The position numbers and the translations under genes were made by a program. A model generated the notes under the pieces. That model was not told the origin of the DNA and ran no database searches. It saw only the letters and a list, made by a program, of their open reading frames with translations. Source: Microbulbifer thermotolerans (GTDB taxonomy: Bacteria > Pseudomonadota > Gammaproteobacteria > Pseudomonadales > Cellvibrionaceae). From it: a stretch of DNA of 64,000 nucleotides. Location: the NCBI RefSeq assembly GCF_900112305.1, contig NZ_FOKT01000003.1, forward strand, positions 1 to 64,000, given 5' to 3'. Below, one piece after another: positions 44,052 to 53,462 of this stretch. The first letter of the stretch is position 1. Each line of letters starts with the position of its first letter.

Positions 44052-45942
44052 ACTTCAAACCCTCCAAATATAAATCTTGTATTGCTTTTGAGGACTCGGG
44101 AATTGGCCGTCCGTTAAAATCCCGGATAAGTGAATCCCCGTATGGATTACCGTAAGAGTTCCGATAAAATTGATGCTCAAAAATTGTTGCCTGCTGCTCA
44201 ATATTGTACGACTTAAACTCACCGCCAAGACTATAGTGATAATTTTCTTTGTAGCTTTTTCCATTCATGCTCAGCTTTGTCGCCGCCCATTTCAACGAGA
44301 CACCATTTTGGTATTGCCAAACATGCGTCAACTCATGAATCAAGTGCCCCATCATCTTTAACTCTTCACTTGAAAAATCAGATCGGTAATTTTTACCTAG
44401 CCAAATAGTATTACTCGGTGTTACCGAAACCTTTTCCCCAGAGAATGGGAAGTTTCGATTTGTTAGGCGCACTTTAGTTAAATCTATTTCGTCACCGAAG
44501 ACAGTTTTAGCTAGAGACATTTCTCCTTCGGTAAGCTTCCTTGTAATAGGCTCTGAACTTTCATTACCAACTGCTCTCGAAGTCTCCCCAAGCGCACCGC
44601 CAACACTCTGCCCATCCACCTCAAGATGCACCAACGACTCTACTGCCAGCTCAGAATCAAATCCTCCACCGTTCTCACTAGTTCCCTGGATAGTAATCTT
44701 ATCCCAGATACTTTCCTCTTCTTTTTTACTCTCACCAAATGCACCGGGCACAGTACCTTCTGGAGTCGAAGCTCCACCGGTGCCAGTTTCGGCCCAAAAG
44801 CTTGCGCCACCCCATCCAGCACCATTACCCGTTCCACCTGGCCCACCATAGGTGATCCCTATCTCAAAAGACCCACCATTGTCACCAATATACTTATCCA
44901 AAAACTTATTAACATCATCAAAAAAGTCATCCAAACTGTAGTAACCTGTCGGATCCGTCAACGTCAAAGGATTTCCCTTCACATAGCTATAGCGATTATA
45001 GCCCTGGGTATCACCCACACCATCGATAAACGGATCCGCCTGTAGGAAACGGCCCAGCTCTGGGTCATATATGCGACCATTCATATGGATAACCCCCAGA
45101 GCATCCACCATTTCGTGGCCGGTAAAGCCCTTGGTTGTGGTATCCGTCAGACTTTCGAGTAGGCTGTAGTTATTTGCGACCAAATCGCTGATATCGATCG
45201 CCTGCCAATCAGCATCCCGGCGTTTACCCCAGGGGTCGAAGGCCATAGTCTCCAGAATATTGCCATTGGCATCCAGCACCACGTCGGTGGAGCCGATATG
45301 ATCCTTCAGCAGATACTGCTCCGTAAAAGACTGCTGGTTGAAGTCTGCGTCCGTCGTATAGGTAAAGACGCCGCCGCCCGGAAGGTAACGCTTCCAGCGG
45401 TATTTTCCGTCTGAACTTCTATGAATACGTTCCACATTGCCAAGGTATAAGGTTGTAATCACCTCACCGTTAGCACGAGTATCTATCCGCTTATAGCGGG
45501 ATCTGTCCGGCCCATAGAAAAAGGCAGTTTGATCGTTGCTGCCGGTATTCTTAATCAGCGACGGCTTATCGAAACTGGTATAGAAAAATTCTCTACCTGT
45601 ACTGTCAGATGTGAGGTTGCCATTGTTGTCATCGTACTCATAAGAAACTGTACCAACTTTGGTCACCGCGTGGGGCTTAGCGCCCTGGTACAAATAGGAT
45701 ATGCCGTCCTTACTCTTGATATTGCCAATACTGTCGTACTGATACTGGGTATTGCTCGCATTGGGATTACAAGCCCCAGTACTGGTGGTGCCCGTATTTA
45801 CCGCCAGCAGCCGGTTCAGGTTGTCATAGCAAAAGGACTCCTTTTTCGCGGTACGCAGATTATGTCTACTCGTGAGATTGCCAATGGTATCCCAGGTATA
45901 GGAAAGCTGCTGAACCGTACCGCCAATCGCTCTACTGGCTTG
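44038..45942 (-). pseudogene. 5'-truncated Rhs protein with HELTH metallopeptidase tip
   Basis: The open frame spans 634 codons but has no upstream start. It begins at a TAG (45943-45945) inside YD repeats (YTWDTIGNLTSRHNLRT, YQYDSIGNIKSKDGISYLYQ), so the Rhs N-terminus is missing. A TTG at 45693 would give 551 residues. The Rhs core ends RIYDPELGRFLQADPF...NRYSYVKGNPLTLTDPTGY. A variable C-terminal tip of about 300 residues follows, with MMGHLIHELTHVWQYQNG near residue 450 of that form, an HExxH zinc-protease motif. A peptidase effector is likely by inference. Such displaced tips often remain as orphan cassettes. Confidence 0.75.
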
Positions 45943-46120
45943 CTATGACAGCAGACGGCCAGTCGATCAATAACAACACCTCGGGATATGGTGATACGCC
46001 GCCTCGGCATCACTGAGACCAGAAAGACTTAGGCCCGAGCGCGGCGTAGTAGATGGACGGTGGGTTTCTTCTACATCGTCCGCGATGAGTCCCAGCACTC
46101 AGGACATGTCGCCGACTTCA
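45943..46120. other. Short junction between Rhs fragment and core cluster
   Basis: 178 bp without a supported gene. The loss of the Rhs 5' part occurs at or before 45943, and composition changes to GC-rich core here, so this is the likely right edge of the accessory island. Confidence 0.4.
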
Positions 46121-47284
46121 TCACAACCATACAGACCAGAAAAAGCGTATGACATTGGCCCCAAAACTGTAGGTCGGTTCTTCGCCCGGAGCTATGGCAG
46201 TGCCGCTGCCGTGTACGGTGACATCGCGGAAATTCTCGTAATCGAAGTATATGTAGTCCCAGTAGAGACTGAGCGTGTTCTTGCGGTTGAACAGAGACCA
46301 ACGGTCCGGCAGTACATAGGAGACACCTACGCCAATTGAGGCATTGCTATAATCGCTCAGTTCTTTATCTCGGGCACGGAAGTTGGTGGCATTCAGATAA
46401 GGGAAAAGGTCGCTGTAGAAATCCGCCCCTGTCTGTTTATAAACGCGTGCCTTGCCTTCGAGTATCCACTGATCTTTTTCCTCCAGTGGATGGGTGTAGC
46501 GGAACTCGATATTGTCGGCAACGATGCCCCAGCTGTCGGCGTAGCGGCGGTATTCACCTTTAATCGCCGCTCGGTAAGGCAGGTAGTATTTGAAGCGGAT
46601 TGCAGCCGCATCACTGTTGCGAGTTGACGGGTAGAGTTCCGGTTGGTAACTGAAGCCGCTACCGGAGGTTGGGTCCAAATAACGCACACTGCGGTAGGGG
46701 TTATTGAGGAAGCCCTCGTCAGATACAGTTTCCACACTCAACTCGGCGATGAGCTTCTGCGTTAGTATCTGGTTCCAGCTCAGAGCGTAACGGCGGTGCT
46801 CCGCCTCGGCGGCAAAGTTATCGTCGCCGTTGCGGTAAACATCGTCACTGCCGTAACTGACGCGCAGATCCAGTGTGCTGAGATCGCCGAAGAAAGCCTG
46901 GCTGACACCGAAGGAAAATGTATTCGCCTCGTAGTCGTTTTCGGAACTATTGGTGTAGGCGACACTGAGTGTGGTCTTATCCACCAGGTAGTCGGCACCG
47001 AGGGAATACTCATCGCGCTGTTCGGTATAACGGCTGGCGGTGGCTTGAACATCGATGGATGCGCCGGAAATCATGTCCACATAGTAGTTGGCAGACAGGG
47101 ACAAGCTGTTGCCCACATTTTTGCGCACCAGGAGTGAAGGCCCGTCAATGGTAACGCCGCCACCACTGTAGGAATGATACATGATGTCGGCACGCTCTTC
47201 GGGCAGTACCGCTGCCCAGCCTGCCAAAGGGAAAAAACACAGCAGCGCGCCAGCGAAGTGGCGCAGTGTTTTAGTTACAGCCAC
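46121..47284 (-). CDS. DUF3570 outer-membrane barrel with possible flavinylation motif
   Basis: The 387-residue protein starts with GTG 47284, which follows GGAGGCGGCT. An ATG at 47326 is possible but overlaps the upstream gene by 56 bp. The signal peptide (LRHFAGALLCFFPLAGWAAV) is followed by barrel-type strands and ends with an aromatic (FFWSVWL). The DUF3570 family pattern is seen in VRKNVGNSLSLSANYYVD and TTLSVAYTNSSENDYEANTF. Near residue 70 it has DMISGAS, matching the Dxx(S/T)GA(S/T) pattern that ApbE modifies with FMN. An ApbE gene lies in the same cluster. The flavin assignment is a hypothesis. Confidence 0.75.
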   Translation of the reverse strand: MAVTKTLRHFAGALLCFFPLAGWAAVLPEERADIMYHSYSGGGVTIDGPSLLVRKNVGNSLSLSANYYVDMISGASIDVQATASRYTEQRDEYSLGADYLVDKTTLSVAYTNSSENDYEANTFSFGVSQAFFGDLSTLDLRVSYGSDDVYRNGDDNFAAEAEHRRYALSWNQILTQKLIAELSVETVSDEGFLNNPYRSVRYLDPTSGSGFSYQPELYPSTRNSDAAAIRFKYYLPYRAAIKGEYRRYADSWGIVADNIEFRYTHPLEEKDQWILEGKARVYKQTGADFYSDLFPYLNATNFRARDKELSDYSNASIGVGVSYVLPDRWSLFNRKNTLSLYWDYIYFDYENFRDVTVHGSGTAIAPGEEPTYSFGANVIRFFWSVWL

Positions 47285-47489
47285 AGCCGCCTCCACTTCC
47301 GCCTTCCGCGCCGCGGGCCGATTCACGGGCCTCGTACACGTGGTTCATGTATCGCGCCGCGACCGGGTCCCGCTCGAAGCCCATGATTGGATCGGCCAAA
47401 TAATGGCGCTCGTAGGGCGCCACCCAGGGAGTTACCGAGCAGCCGCTAATCAGCAGTGCACTACAGAGCAGGATCAGTGCGCGAACCAT
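47271..47489 (-). CDS. DUF4266 small lipoprotein
   Basis: The 72-residue lipoprotein starts MVRALILLCSALLISGCSVT with lipobox ISGC. The mature part contains WVAPYERHYLADPIMGFERD and MNHVYEARESARGAEGGSGG, ending GCGCN, the DUF4266 pattern with terminal Cys-Gly-Cys. It overlaps the start of DUF3570 and lies 2 bp from the thioredoxin gene. In many bacteria DUF4266 and DUF3570 occur together with thioredoxin- and ApbE-type genes. The terminal cysteines may be a metal or thiol site. Function unknown. Confidence 0.8.
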   Translation of the reverse strand: MVRALILLCSALLISGCSVTPWVAPYERHYLADPIMGFERDPVAARYMNHVYEARESARGAEGGSGGGCGCN

Positions 47490-47491
47490 GG

Positions 47492-47977
47492 TTACTCCCG
47501 GATCAGTTCCTTAATGATTTTTTTGTAGGCGGCCAAGTCACCGTCGCGGTAGCCGCGGTGTATATGGCGCACATTGCCGTCGCGATCGATAAACACCGAG
47601 CTGGGCATTGCGTCTATGCCGTACTTCTTGCTGACTTCACCGGCGCTGTCGAACAGGATGGGGAAATCCACCGGGATTTTCGCCAGCATTTTATTGGCAT
47701 CGGCCCGGTCGGAATCCACATTCACGCCCCAAACCTGAAAACCGGCCGCTTCATAGCGGGCATGCAGCTCGTCCAAGAGCGGCATTTCCTGACGACAGGG
47801 GCCGCACCATGAGGCCCAGAAGTTCAGCATGATCACTTCCCCGCGCTGCTCTGCCAAACGCAGGTTTTTGCCTTTGTTGGAGGCGAGGGTAAAGTCAAAC
47901 GAGGGCTCGGCGGCCAAAGCAAATTGAGAGGAGATAATCAGAGCCAAAGCAGCTAATAATCTAAGCATTGTTATCAC
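47492..47977 (-). CDS. TlpA/ResA-like periplasmic thioredoxin
   Basis: The 161-residue exported thiol-disulfide oxidoreductase has a signal peptide (LRLLAALALIISSQFALAAE), active site ASWCGPCRQEM with Cys 58 and 61, the TlpA insert FQVWGVNVDSDRADANKMLA and the cis-Pro segment DAMPSSVFIDRDG. It would reduce or isomerise cysteines in exported partners, for example haem-binding CxxCH motifs or the DUF4266 cysteines. It sits between a barrel protein and DUF4266 in a tightly packed leftward operon. Confidence 0.88.
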   Translation of the reverse strand: MITMLRLLAALALIISSQFALAAEPSFDFTLASNKGKNLRLAEQRGEVIMLNFWASWCGPCRQEMPLLDELHARYEAAGFQVWGVNVDSDRADANKMLAKIPVDFPILFDSAGEVSKKYGIDAMPSSVFIDRDGNVRHIHRGYRDGDLAAYKKIIKELIRE

Positions 47978-47998
47978 CTTTTTATTGGTCGTATCAAG

Positions 47999-48649
47999 TC
48001 AGAAAAAAATAGAAAATCCGAGCTGCGCGGATAGGTTGTTGGTTGTCTGCAGCTCGCCGAAAATCTCGTGTTCAAAAACGTGATCGCGGAAGTCGAGACG
48101 CAGCGCCAACCAATCGCTCATCAGTACCCGCGCACCTACGCCGAAGTTGTAAGTAAAGTGCTCCTCATCAGCGAAGGAGGTATTACCCACGCCGCCGATC
48201 AAATAGAGGCTGCTATTGAGCGCCCAGTCGTCAAAAATAAAATACTCTCCCGGAAACAGGTTCCAGCCCAGGGACAGGTTGTAATAGCTGAGTGTACGCT
48301 GCTCTTCTGTCAAAAGCGGTGCCGAGCCGCTCAAACGTTCGAAACTGGACTCGCCCAATTCTGTTTCGCCATAAGCGGCCTCCATAAAGAGGTCTTCATT
48401 GATATGGTAGGCGAGGGCTGCACCGGTGAGGCTGTTAGAGCCGAAGTCCTCCACATTGATGATGCCGCCGAATGCGGACAACTCGATATTTTCAGTATCG
48501 AGTTTTGCCTCACGGATTTCACGACGCTCTAAGTCTGGTGAGATAATTTCACCGAGAACATCGTCGCCTTCCTGCGCTTTGGCACCGGCGGAAATGGACA
48601 GAGCGGCAGCCGCTGCGGCTACAAATATACGTCGAATCCGAGCTTCCAC
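47999..48649 (-). CDS. Outer-membrane beta-barrel protein
   Basis: The 216-residue protein has a signal peptide (RRIFVAAAAAALSISAGAKA), then a charged linker (LERREIREAKLDTENIELS) and an eight-strand-type barrel (GGIINVEDFGSNSLTGAALA, DLFMEAAYGETELGES, LGWNLFPGEYFIF, WLALRLDFRDHVF) ending with a C-terminal Phe (LGFSIFF), the outer-membrane assembly signal. It overlaps the upstream SH3 gene by 31 bp. Barrels of this kind in gene clusters are often annotated as 'outer membrane beta-barrel domain'. Role unknown. Confidence 0.75.
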   Translation of the reverse strand: MEARIRRIFVAAAAAALSISAGAKAQEGDDVLGEIISPDLERREIREAKLDTENIELSAFGGIINVEDFGSNSLTGAALAYHINEDLFMEAAYGETELGESSFERLSGSAPLLTEEQRTLSYYNLSLGWNLFPGEYFIFDDWALNSSLYLIGGVGNTSFADEEHFTYNFGVGARVLMSDWLALRLDFRDHVFEHEIFGELQTTNNLSAQLGFSIFF

Positions 48650-49392
48650 TCGACTATCTCCTGATTTTCGTCCCGCGATGTAAGCAGGTAGTGATTGGCA
48701 TACTCCGCGCGCAAGGCAAAGCGGCGGAACAGATAGGCTTTCACCCCCAGCCCGGTCAGCATGGCGGTATCCTGGCGATCTTCTGTGGCAACAATAGTCG
48801 CGTTGGGGGAAGTGATGTTAACGCCAGCACCGAGCATAAAATAGGGGGACAATTTCCAGCGCGGGAATGGTTGGTGCAGTACCGCCACCTGATACGTCTG
48901 GCTGTCGGAGAAGTTGCCGACCGCCTGGGTTGCCCGCAGTTCGGCAGAGAGGTTGGCGGTAAAGCGGTAACCGAGATTGACCCCCATGGAGTCGGCACCG
49001 GCAAAGTCTCCGTAGGTAAAGCCCAGATGGAAATTCTGCGCGTTTACGTCGCGGAAATCCGGCAAGTGAACCCGCACCAGCTCCCCGTCCGCACCGTAAA
49101 TTTCATCCAGGTCGGCAACGCGTACCCAACCGGTCTTGTTTCTGTGAAGGTAAACCTTGATCCAATCGGTCCGGCGTTTCAGCAGCCACATCTCCTGGCC
49201 GTACTCGGCCACGTGAAAAATGGGGTAGCCGCGCCCCGGTCCGGTGTAAATATTCACGTAGGGAGAACCGACAGTGACCCGCTCGGCGTCGTCCGGCACC
49301 CCCTCCGGCGGTGAAACCTCGGCCGCCGCCCTGTTGCCAATCAGCAATAGGGCGGCACACAACAAATAGATACAGAAACGAAAACTCACCAT
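48619..49392 (-). CDS. SH3-domain plus barrel envelope protein
   Basis: The 257-residue protein has a signal peptide (FCIYLLCAALLLIGNRAAAE). A bacterial SH3 domain follows (residues 35-105, VGSPYVNIYTGPGRGYPIFH, WIKVYLHRNKTGWVRVADLD), then a small barrel domain (FHLGFTYGDFAGADSMGVNL through WKLGFDVYL). SH3b domains bind peptidoglycan or peptides, so the protein may tie the outer membrane to the wall. It lies 3 bp downstream of the large lipoprotein and overlaps the next barrel. Confidence 0.78.
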   Translation of the reverse strand: MVSFRFCIYLLCAALLLIGNRAAAEVSPPEGVPDDAERVTVGSPYVNIYTGPGRGYPIFHVAEYGQEMWLLKRRTDWIKVYLHRNKTGWVRVADLDEIYGADGELVRVHLPDFRDVNAQNFHLGFTYGDFAGADSMGVNLGYRFTANLSAELRATQAVGNFSDSQTYQVAVLHQPFPRWKLSPYFMLGAGVNITSPNATIVATEDRQDTAMLTGLGVKAYLFRRFALRAEYANHYLLTSRDENQEIVEWKLGFDVYL

Positions 49393-49395
49393 GAA

Positions 49396-52026
49396 TCAAT
49401 TTTCCGGTGCGGCAAAAGGATCGTTATAGTATTGCGCACCGATATCCAGCCACTCGGAGATCAGTTTCAGCTCCGCGGGGTCGAGATAATCGGCGTGGGC
49501 CGCGCCCGGTGCAAAAATATCAAAGAAACGGCTGTTACGGGCGGAGCCGCCCATCAGCCTATCAACCTCAACGGTAACCATAACCGGAATCGGATTGCCA
49601 TCGCTATCCAAAACTAAATTTCCATCCTCGTCTGTTTCGAATACCGGGTTACCGTTGCCGTCAACTTCCTGCACCTGCCTTGGCAACAGGGCACCATCCA
49701 CCAGATCCAACACCGGGCTATCGAACAGTAATTCCGAGTAGGAAGCCAGCCAGTCGGCATTGACGGAGGAAACCGCCGCGCTCAGATCCAACTGCCCGGC
49801 GGGGACCTGCAGCATACCGGCGGCATCGCGGGTGGAGTGGCAAGTCACACAGGTGCGGTCTTCAATCACCGCCCCACCCGCGTCGGTAATCTGACGCGCC
49901 CGTTCCCAGATCGGCTGAATATGCTCCGGGTAGTGGATGACGGTACGGCAGTGGCCGCCCCAATCGGTCAGGCATGTGAGGGGAATGGGCACCGGGGTCT
50001 CCAGATCCTGATAGGAAATCAGGGTGCTCGGGTCCTTGGCACGCACAGCGGGATCTGTCCACAGATCGCTGAAGTTGAGATCCCCCTCCAGTTGCGCTTC
50101 GCCGGAAATGCGCGCCAGCACTTGGGCCATGGTCTCGCCCATTTCCGCCAGTAGCGCAGGCTCAGTATTCGGGAAGGGCGCGGCGGAGGTGGAAGCACCC
50201 GGCCAGGCGGATTCCGGTTCCTTGTCTGGGCGGCCGTGGGGGACCTCACTGTCGGCGGTGTGGCAGCCGTTGCATTTGCGCACTTCACCAGCGCGCAGTT
50301 GCAGCCAGCTGCGGTGGCGGCCGCCGATACGGCGGCCGTCCGCATCCACAACGGAAATCGCCAGCGGCATATCCGCCGGCAGTTGCACCCGCACGGAGCC
50401 ATCCGGCTGTATCGGCGTGTAGCCGAGGATTTCGCGCATACCAGTGGCGCGACTGCGACCAAAGGCAGAGCGGTCAAACTCCAGTGTATCGTCATCCGGA
50501 ATACCCACCGCCTTGACCACACGCAAAAAGCGCGCGGGGCGCTCTTCGGCTGAGGTAATCGCCGGATCGGCCACATCGGCGATGCCGACAACATCCTCGC
50601 CGTCAAAATCATAGACGCTGCGGATATCGAGAATGCCGACACCGGCATCCACAAGGTCGCCGTCGATATCGATCCCCGGCACCGGCTCGGGAATATAGGC
50701 GGGCTCGGTGCGCGGTTCCAGAATCGCGCCCTCGGAAATCATTTCCCCCTCTTCCGCGACGACAATCGGCAGTTGGGTACCCTCGCTATAGTCGTAAATC
50801 CACAGCCCATAGAGCGGGTCCGCCGGTACCACTTCTTCCTGGCTCAGCCACTCCTCGGTGCAGGGGCGCGGCAGTTCCGTGTCCATCTCCAGTACCCGGC
50901 ACTCGCTCCAGCTGACCAGCAGACGGCTGGTGCCGTCGTAAAAAGGCCATACGGAAGCGAAAAGGCCGTTTGCCGACAGGCCGCCGTGGGTGATGATTTC
51001 CTTCAGGGAAATGGAAGATTGCCCCACCAGCTCACCTTCTCCCTCTGGCTCGCTGAAGGCTTCTGTGTAGTTAACGCTGTCGATCGCCACCAGATCGCCG
51101 CCATAGCTGGTGCCTTCCGGCGCGCGCAGGGTGATCAACAGGCGCCCATCGGGCAATTCCCGAGGCCTGACAAAAGCTGCTTCGGTGCGCTCGCCCTCCT
51201 CGTTTTCACTACCGGTTTCCTGGCTGTGATAACCGTAGTGAAAGGCCAGGTCAGTGCCGTCTGGTTCGATGGTATAGAGACTGTGTCGATTGACACCGCC
51301 CATATTGTCCCAGCGGTTGAACAAGATACGACCGTCGTTCAGCACCGTTGGAAAAAGGTCGTGGCTCTGATTAAAGGAGATTTGCTGTATATCGCTGCCG
51401 TCTGCTTCCATCACGTGCAGCACAAACGCCTCGCTGTCGAGATCTTCCCGCAGGGAGGAAAACTGCGGCTTGTTGTCGTCCAGTAGCAAAGCGCGGGAGC
51501 GGCGCTGGCGGGTGGATGAGAAAACAATGCGGCCGTCGGGTAAAAATGCCGGTGCTACGTCCTGCCCTTCCTCCGCGACCAGATCCGATTCGATCACTCG
51601 TCTCAGTTCATCGGCTTCCCGGTCGTAGAGCCAGATATTCCAGGTAGGCTGCTCATCTTCATCGGCATCCTCAATTTCCGGTGCGCGCATCGCGAATACC
51701 AGGCGCTGGCCATCGGCGGAAATGTTCAGATCCTTGACGTCGTAGCTGCCATCGAATATCCCGGCGGTCAGCACCGTCTCCGGTGCACTCGGCGTCGCCC
51801 GGTCTTTCAGCACCAGTTCGGCGCCGGGGCTGAAGTCGGCTGGCGAGTAGATATCCTCTTCCACCAGCGCGCCCTCATCATCCTGGGGAAGCTGGCGACG
51901 CACAAAAACGATGGGGTAGTCGATCACAACCGGATCTTCGGCCTGTTCGCCACCGGAAGAATCCCCCCCTCCGCCACTGCAGGCGGCCAGCAACAGCAGA
52001 GCCGGCAGTGTACGCAAATGTTTCAT
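49396..52026 (-). CDS. Large surface lipoprotein with two haem motifs (HzsA-like)
   Basis: The 876-residue lipoprotein starts MKHLRTLPALLLLAACSGGG (lipobox LAAC) with a Gly/Ser linker. Residues 80-330 have TolB/PD40-type beta-propeller repeats (ISADGQRLVFAMR, FLPDGRIVFSSTRQ, VLNDGRILFNRWDNMG). A middle domain resembles the hydrazine-synthase alpha type found in many non-anammox bacteria. Two c-type haem sites are CNGCH (near 584) and CVTCH (near 727). The C-terminus has DxDG-like acidic repeats (VDGNGNPVFETDEDGN). It is first in the leftward operon and is probably an outer-membrane, haem-bearing surface protein. Confidence 0.78.
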   Translation of the reverse strand: MKHLRTLPALLLLAACSGGGGDSSGGEQAEDPVVIDYPIVFVRRQLPQDDEGALVEEDIYSPADFSPGAELVLKDRATPSAPETVLTAGIFDGSYDVKDLNISADGQRLVFAMRAPEIEDADEDEQPTWNIWLYDREADELRRVIESDLVAEEGQDVAPAFLPDGRIVFSSTRQRRSRALLLDDNKPQFSSLREDLDSEAFVLHVMEADGSDIQQISFNQSHDLFPTVLNDGRILFNRWDNMGGVNRHSLYTIEPDGTDLAFHYGYHSQETGSENEEGERTEAAFVRPRELPDGRLLITLRAPEGTSYGGDLVAIDSVNYTEAFSEPEGEGELVGQSSISLKEIITHGGLSANGLFASVWPFYDGTSRLLVSWSECRVLEMDTELPRPCTEEWLSQEEVVPADPLYGLWIYDYSEGTQLPIVVAEEGEMISEGAILEPRTEPAYIPEPVPGIDIDGDLVDAGVGILDIRSVYDFDGEDVVGIADVADPAITSAEERPARFLRVVKAVGIPDDDTLEFDRSAFGRSRATGMREILGYTPIQPDGSVRVQLPADMPLAISVVDADGRRIGGRHRSWLQLRAGEVRKCNGCHTADSEVPHGRPDKEPESAWPGASTSAAPFPNTEPALLAEMGETMAQVLARISGEAQLEGDLNFSDLWTDPAVRAKDPSTLISYQDLETPVPIPLTCLTDWGGHCRTVIHYPEHIQPIWERARQITDAGGAVIEDRTCVTCHSTRDAAGMLQVPAGQLDLSAAVSSVNADWLASYSELLFDSPVLDLVDGALLPRQVQEVDGNGNPVFETDEDGNLVLDSDGNPIPVMVTVEVDRLMGGSARNSRFFDIFAPGAAHADYLDPAELKLISEWLDIGAQYYNDPFAAPEN

Positions 52027-52244
52027 CTCTGTTTCTACCCGCTATGATTAATTCCGGCACGGTGAATCGCCGGCACATGATAATCTCTGCGCATTACCTT
52101 TCCGCGCCGCGCCATTTTCTCAAGGCGTACACAAAAAGTTTGCCAACTGGGACGCACTTTTCGGAAGTGGGTCTGACAATAGACTGTTCACCTCTTAGTA
52201 TTCAGTGCTCATACCTTATGTGGTCACACTAGATTAATAAATCG
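52027..52244. promoter_or_regulatory. Divergent promoter region of the surface redox cluster
   Basis: 218 bp separate the leftward lipoprotein operon from the rightward cytochrome operon, so both promoters must lie here. I could not identify convincing -35/-10 boxes or an operator. The region is more AT-rich than the flanking genes. Confidence 0.5.
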
Positions 52245-53459
52245 ATGAATACTCAACCACTTCGACCGCACACAGCCCGGTCTCTTGTCACAGGTATCCT
52301 GTTCGGCGCCAGCCTGCTCAGCGCCGCCGCCAGCGCAGCACCCCAAGATCAGGCGCTGCAGGTTTACAGCCGCATTGCCGGCGTCAAGCCATCCGCGGAA
52401 ACGCTCGTCGAACTGGCGGACGAGGATCTCGCCACCGTCGCCTACGCGGCGATGGAGGACGACGCCTTCTACAATGTCACCTTGAAAAATCTCGCCACTC
52501 CCTGGACCAACCGCGAACAGGATGTCTTTGCGCCTCTGAACGACTACACGGCGACGGTCATCGGCATGGTGCGCGATGATGTGGATTTCCGCGAGGTTCT
52601 CTACGGAGACATCCTCTACACCGGCAACGTATCCGGCCTGCCGCCCTACAGCAACAGTAACAACGACCATTACGAGGCACTGGAAAACGGGGGCTACTCG
52701 CTAAAGGACAATCTGGTGCGCAACACCCAGTCATCGGTTACCGGCCTGCCGGCCGAGGCCACCGCGGGCGTTATCACCAGCCGCGCCGCGGCAAAGTCTT
52801 TTTTTATCGCCGGCACAAACAGAGCCATGTTCCGCTTTACCCTGGTAAACCACCTGTGCCGCGACCTGGAACAGGTGCACGATACGTCGCGGCCATCGGA
52901 CCGCATCCGCCAGGATGTGAGCCGCAGCCCCGGTGGTGACAGCCGGGTATTTCAGAACAACTGTATCGGCTGCCACAGCGGCATGGACCCAATGACTCAG
53001 GCTTTTGCCTACTACGATTTCACCTACGACGCGGATACCGATCCGGAAGGGGAAAACGGCCAACTGGATTACAACTCGGCTGGTGAAACGGACCCCATCA
53101 CCGGCAGTCGTGTAAAGGCAAAAAACCATATCAACAGCGCCAACTTCCCCTACGGTTATATCGTGCCCGACGACCGCTGGGACAATTACTGGCGCGAGGG
53201 GCCAAATATGTACCTGGGCTGGAGCAGCTCTCTGCCCGGCGGCGGCTACGGAGCAAAATCCCTCGGCGAAGAGCTGGCCAACAGCCGCGCCTTTGCCGAG
53301 TGTCAGGTCACCAAAGTATTCCGTCAGGTGTGCCTGAGGGAACCGGAAGATGCAACCGACCGCACACTGATCGATACCGTTGCGGATGATTTCAGCAGCA
53401 ACGGCTACAGCCTCAAACAAGTCTATGCGGATACCGCTGTTTACTGTGCGGGGGAATAA
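52245..53459 (+). CDS. Exported mono-haem cytochrome-like protein
   Basis: The 404-residue protein has a signal peptide (SLVTGILFGASLLSAAASAA) and a helical N-terminal domain with AEATAGVITSRAAAKSFFIA. The central NNCIGCHSGMDPMTQAF (CxxCH near residue 240) resembles the DUF1585/DUF1588-type cytochromes of planctomycetes and gammaproteobacteria. The C-terminal third has several cysteines (AECQVTKVFRQVCLREPE, VYCAGE). It is the first gene of the rightward operon, and its stop abuts the next start. Confidence 0.72.
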   Translation: MNTQPLRPHTARSLVTGILFGASLLSAAASAAPQDQALQVYSRIAGVKPSAETLVELADEDLATVAYAAMEDDAFYNVTLKNLATPWTNREQDVFAPLNDYTATVIGMVRDDVDFREVLYGDILYTGNVSGLPPYSNSNNDHYEALENGGYSLKDNLVRNTQSSVTGLPAEATAGVITSRAAAKSFFIAGTNRAMFRFTLVNHLCRDLEQVHDTSRPSDRIRQDVSRSPGGDSRVFQNNCIGCHSGMDPMTQAFAYYDFTYDADTDPEGENGQLDYNSAGETDPITGSRVKAKNHINSANFPYGYIVPDDRWDNYWREGPNMYLGWSSSLPGGGYGAKSLGEELANSRAFAECQVTKVFRQVCLREPEDATDRTLIDTVADDFSSNGYSLKQVYADTAVYCAGE

Positions 53460-53462
53460 GTG

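Noticed and set aside
36595..46120. Search for a second tRNA-Phe 3'-end copy as the far attachment site
   Set aside because: No repeat of the T-arm/acceptor sequence was found by eye; the site may have been lost with later insertions.
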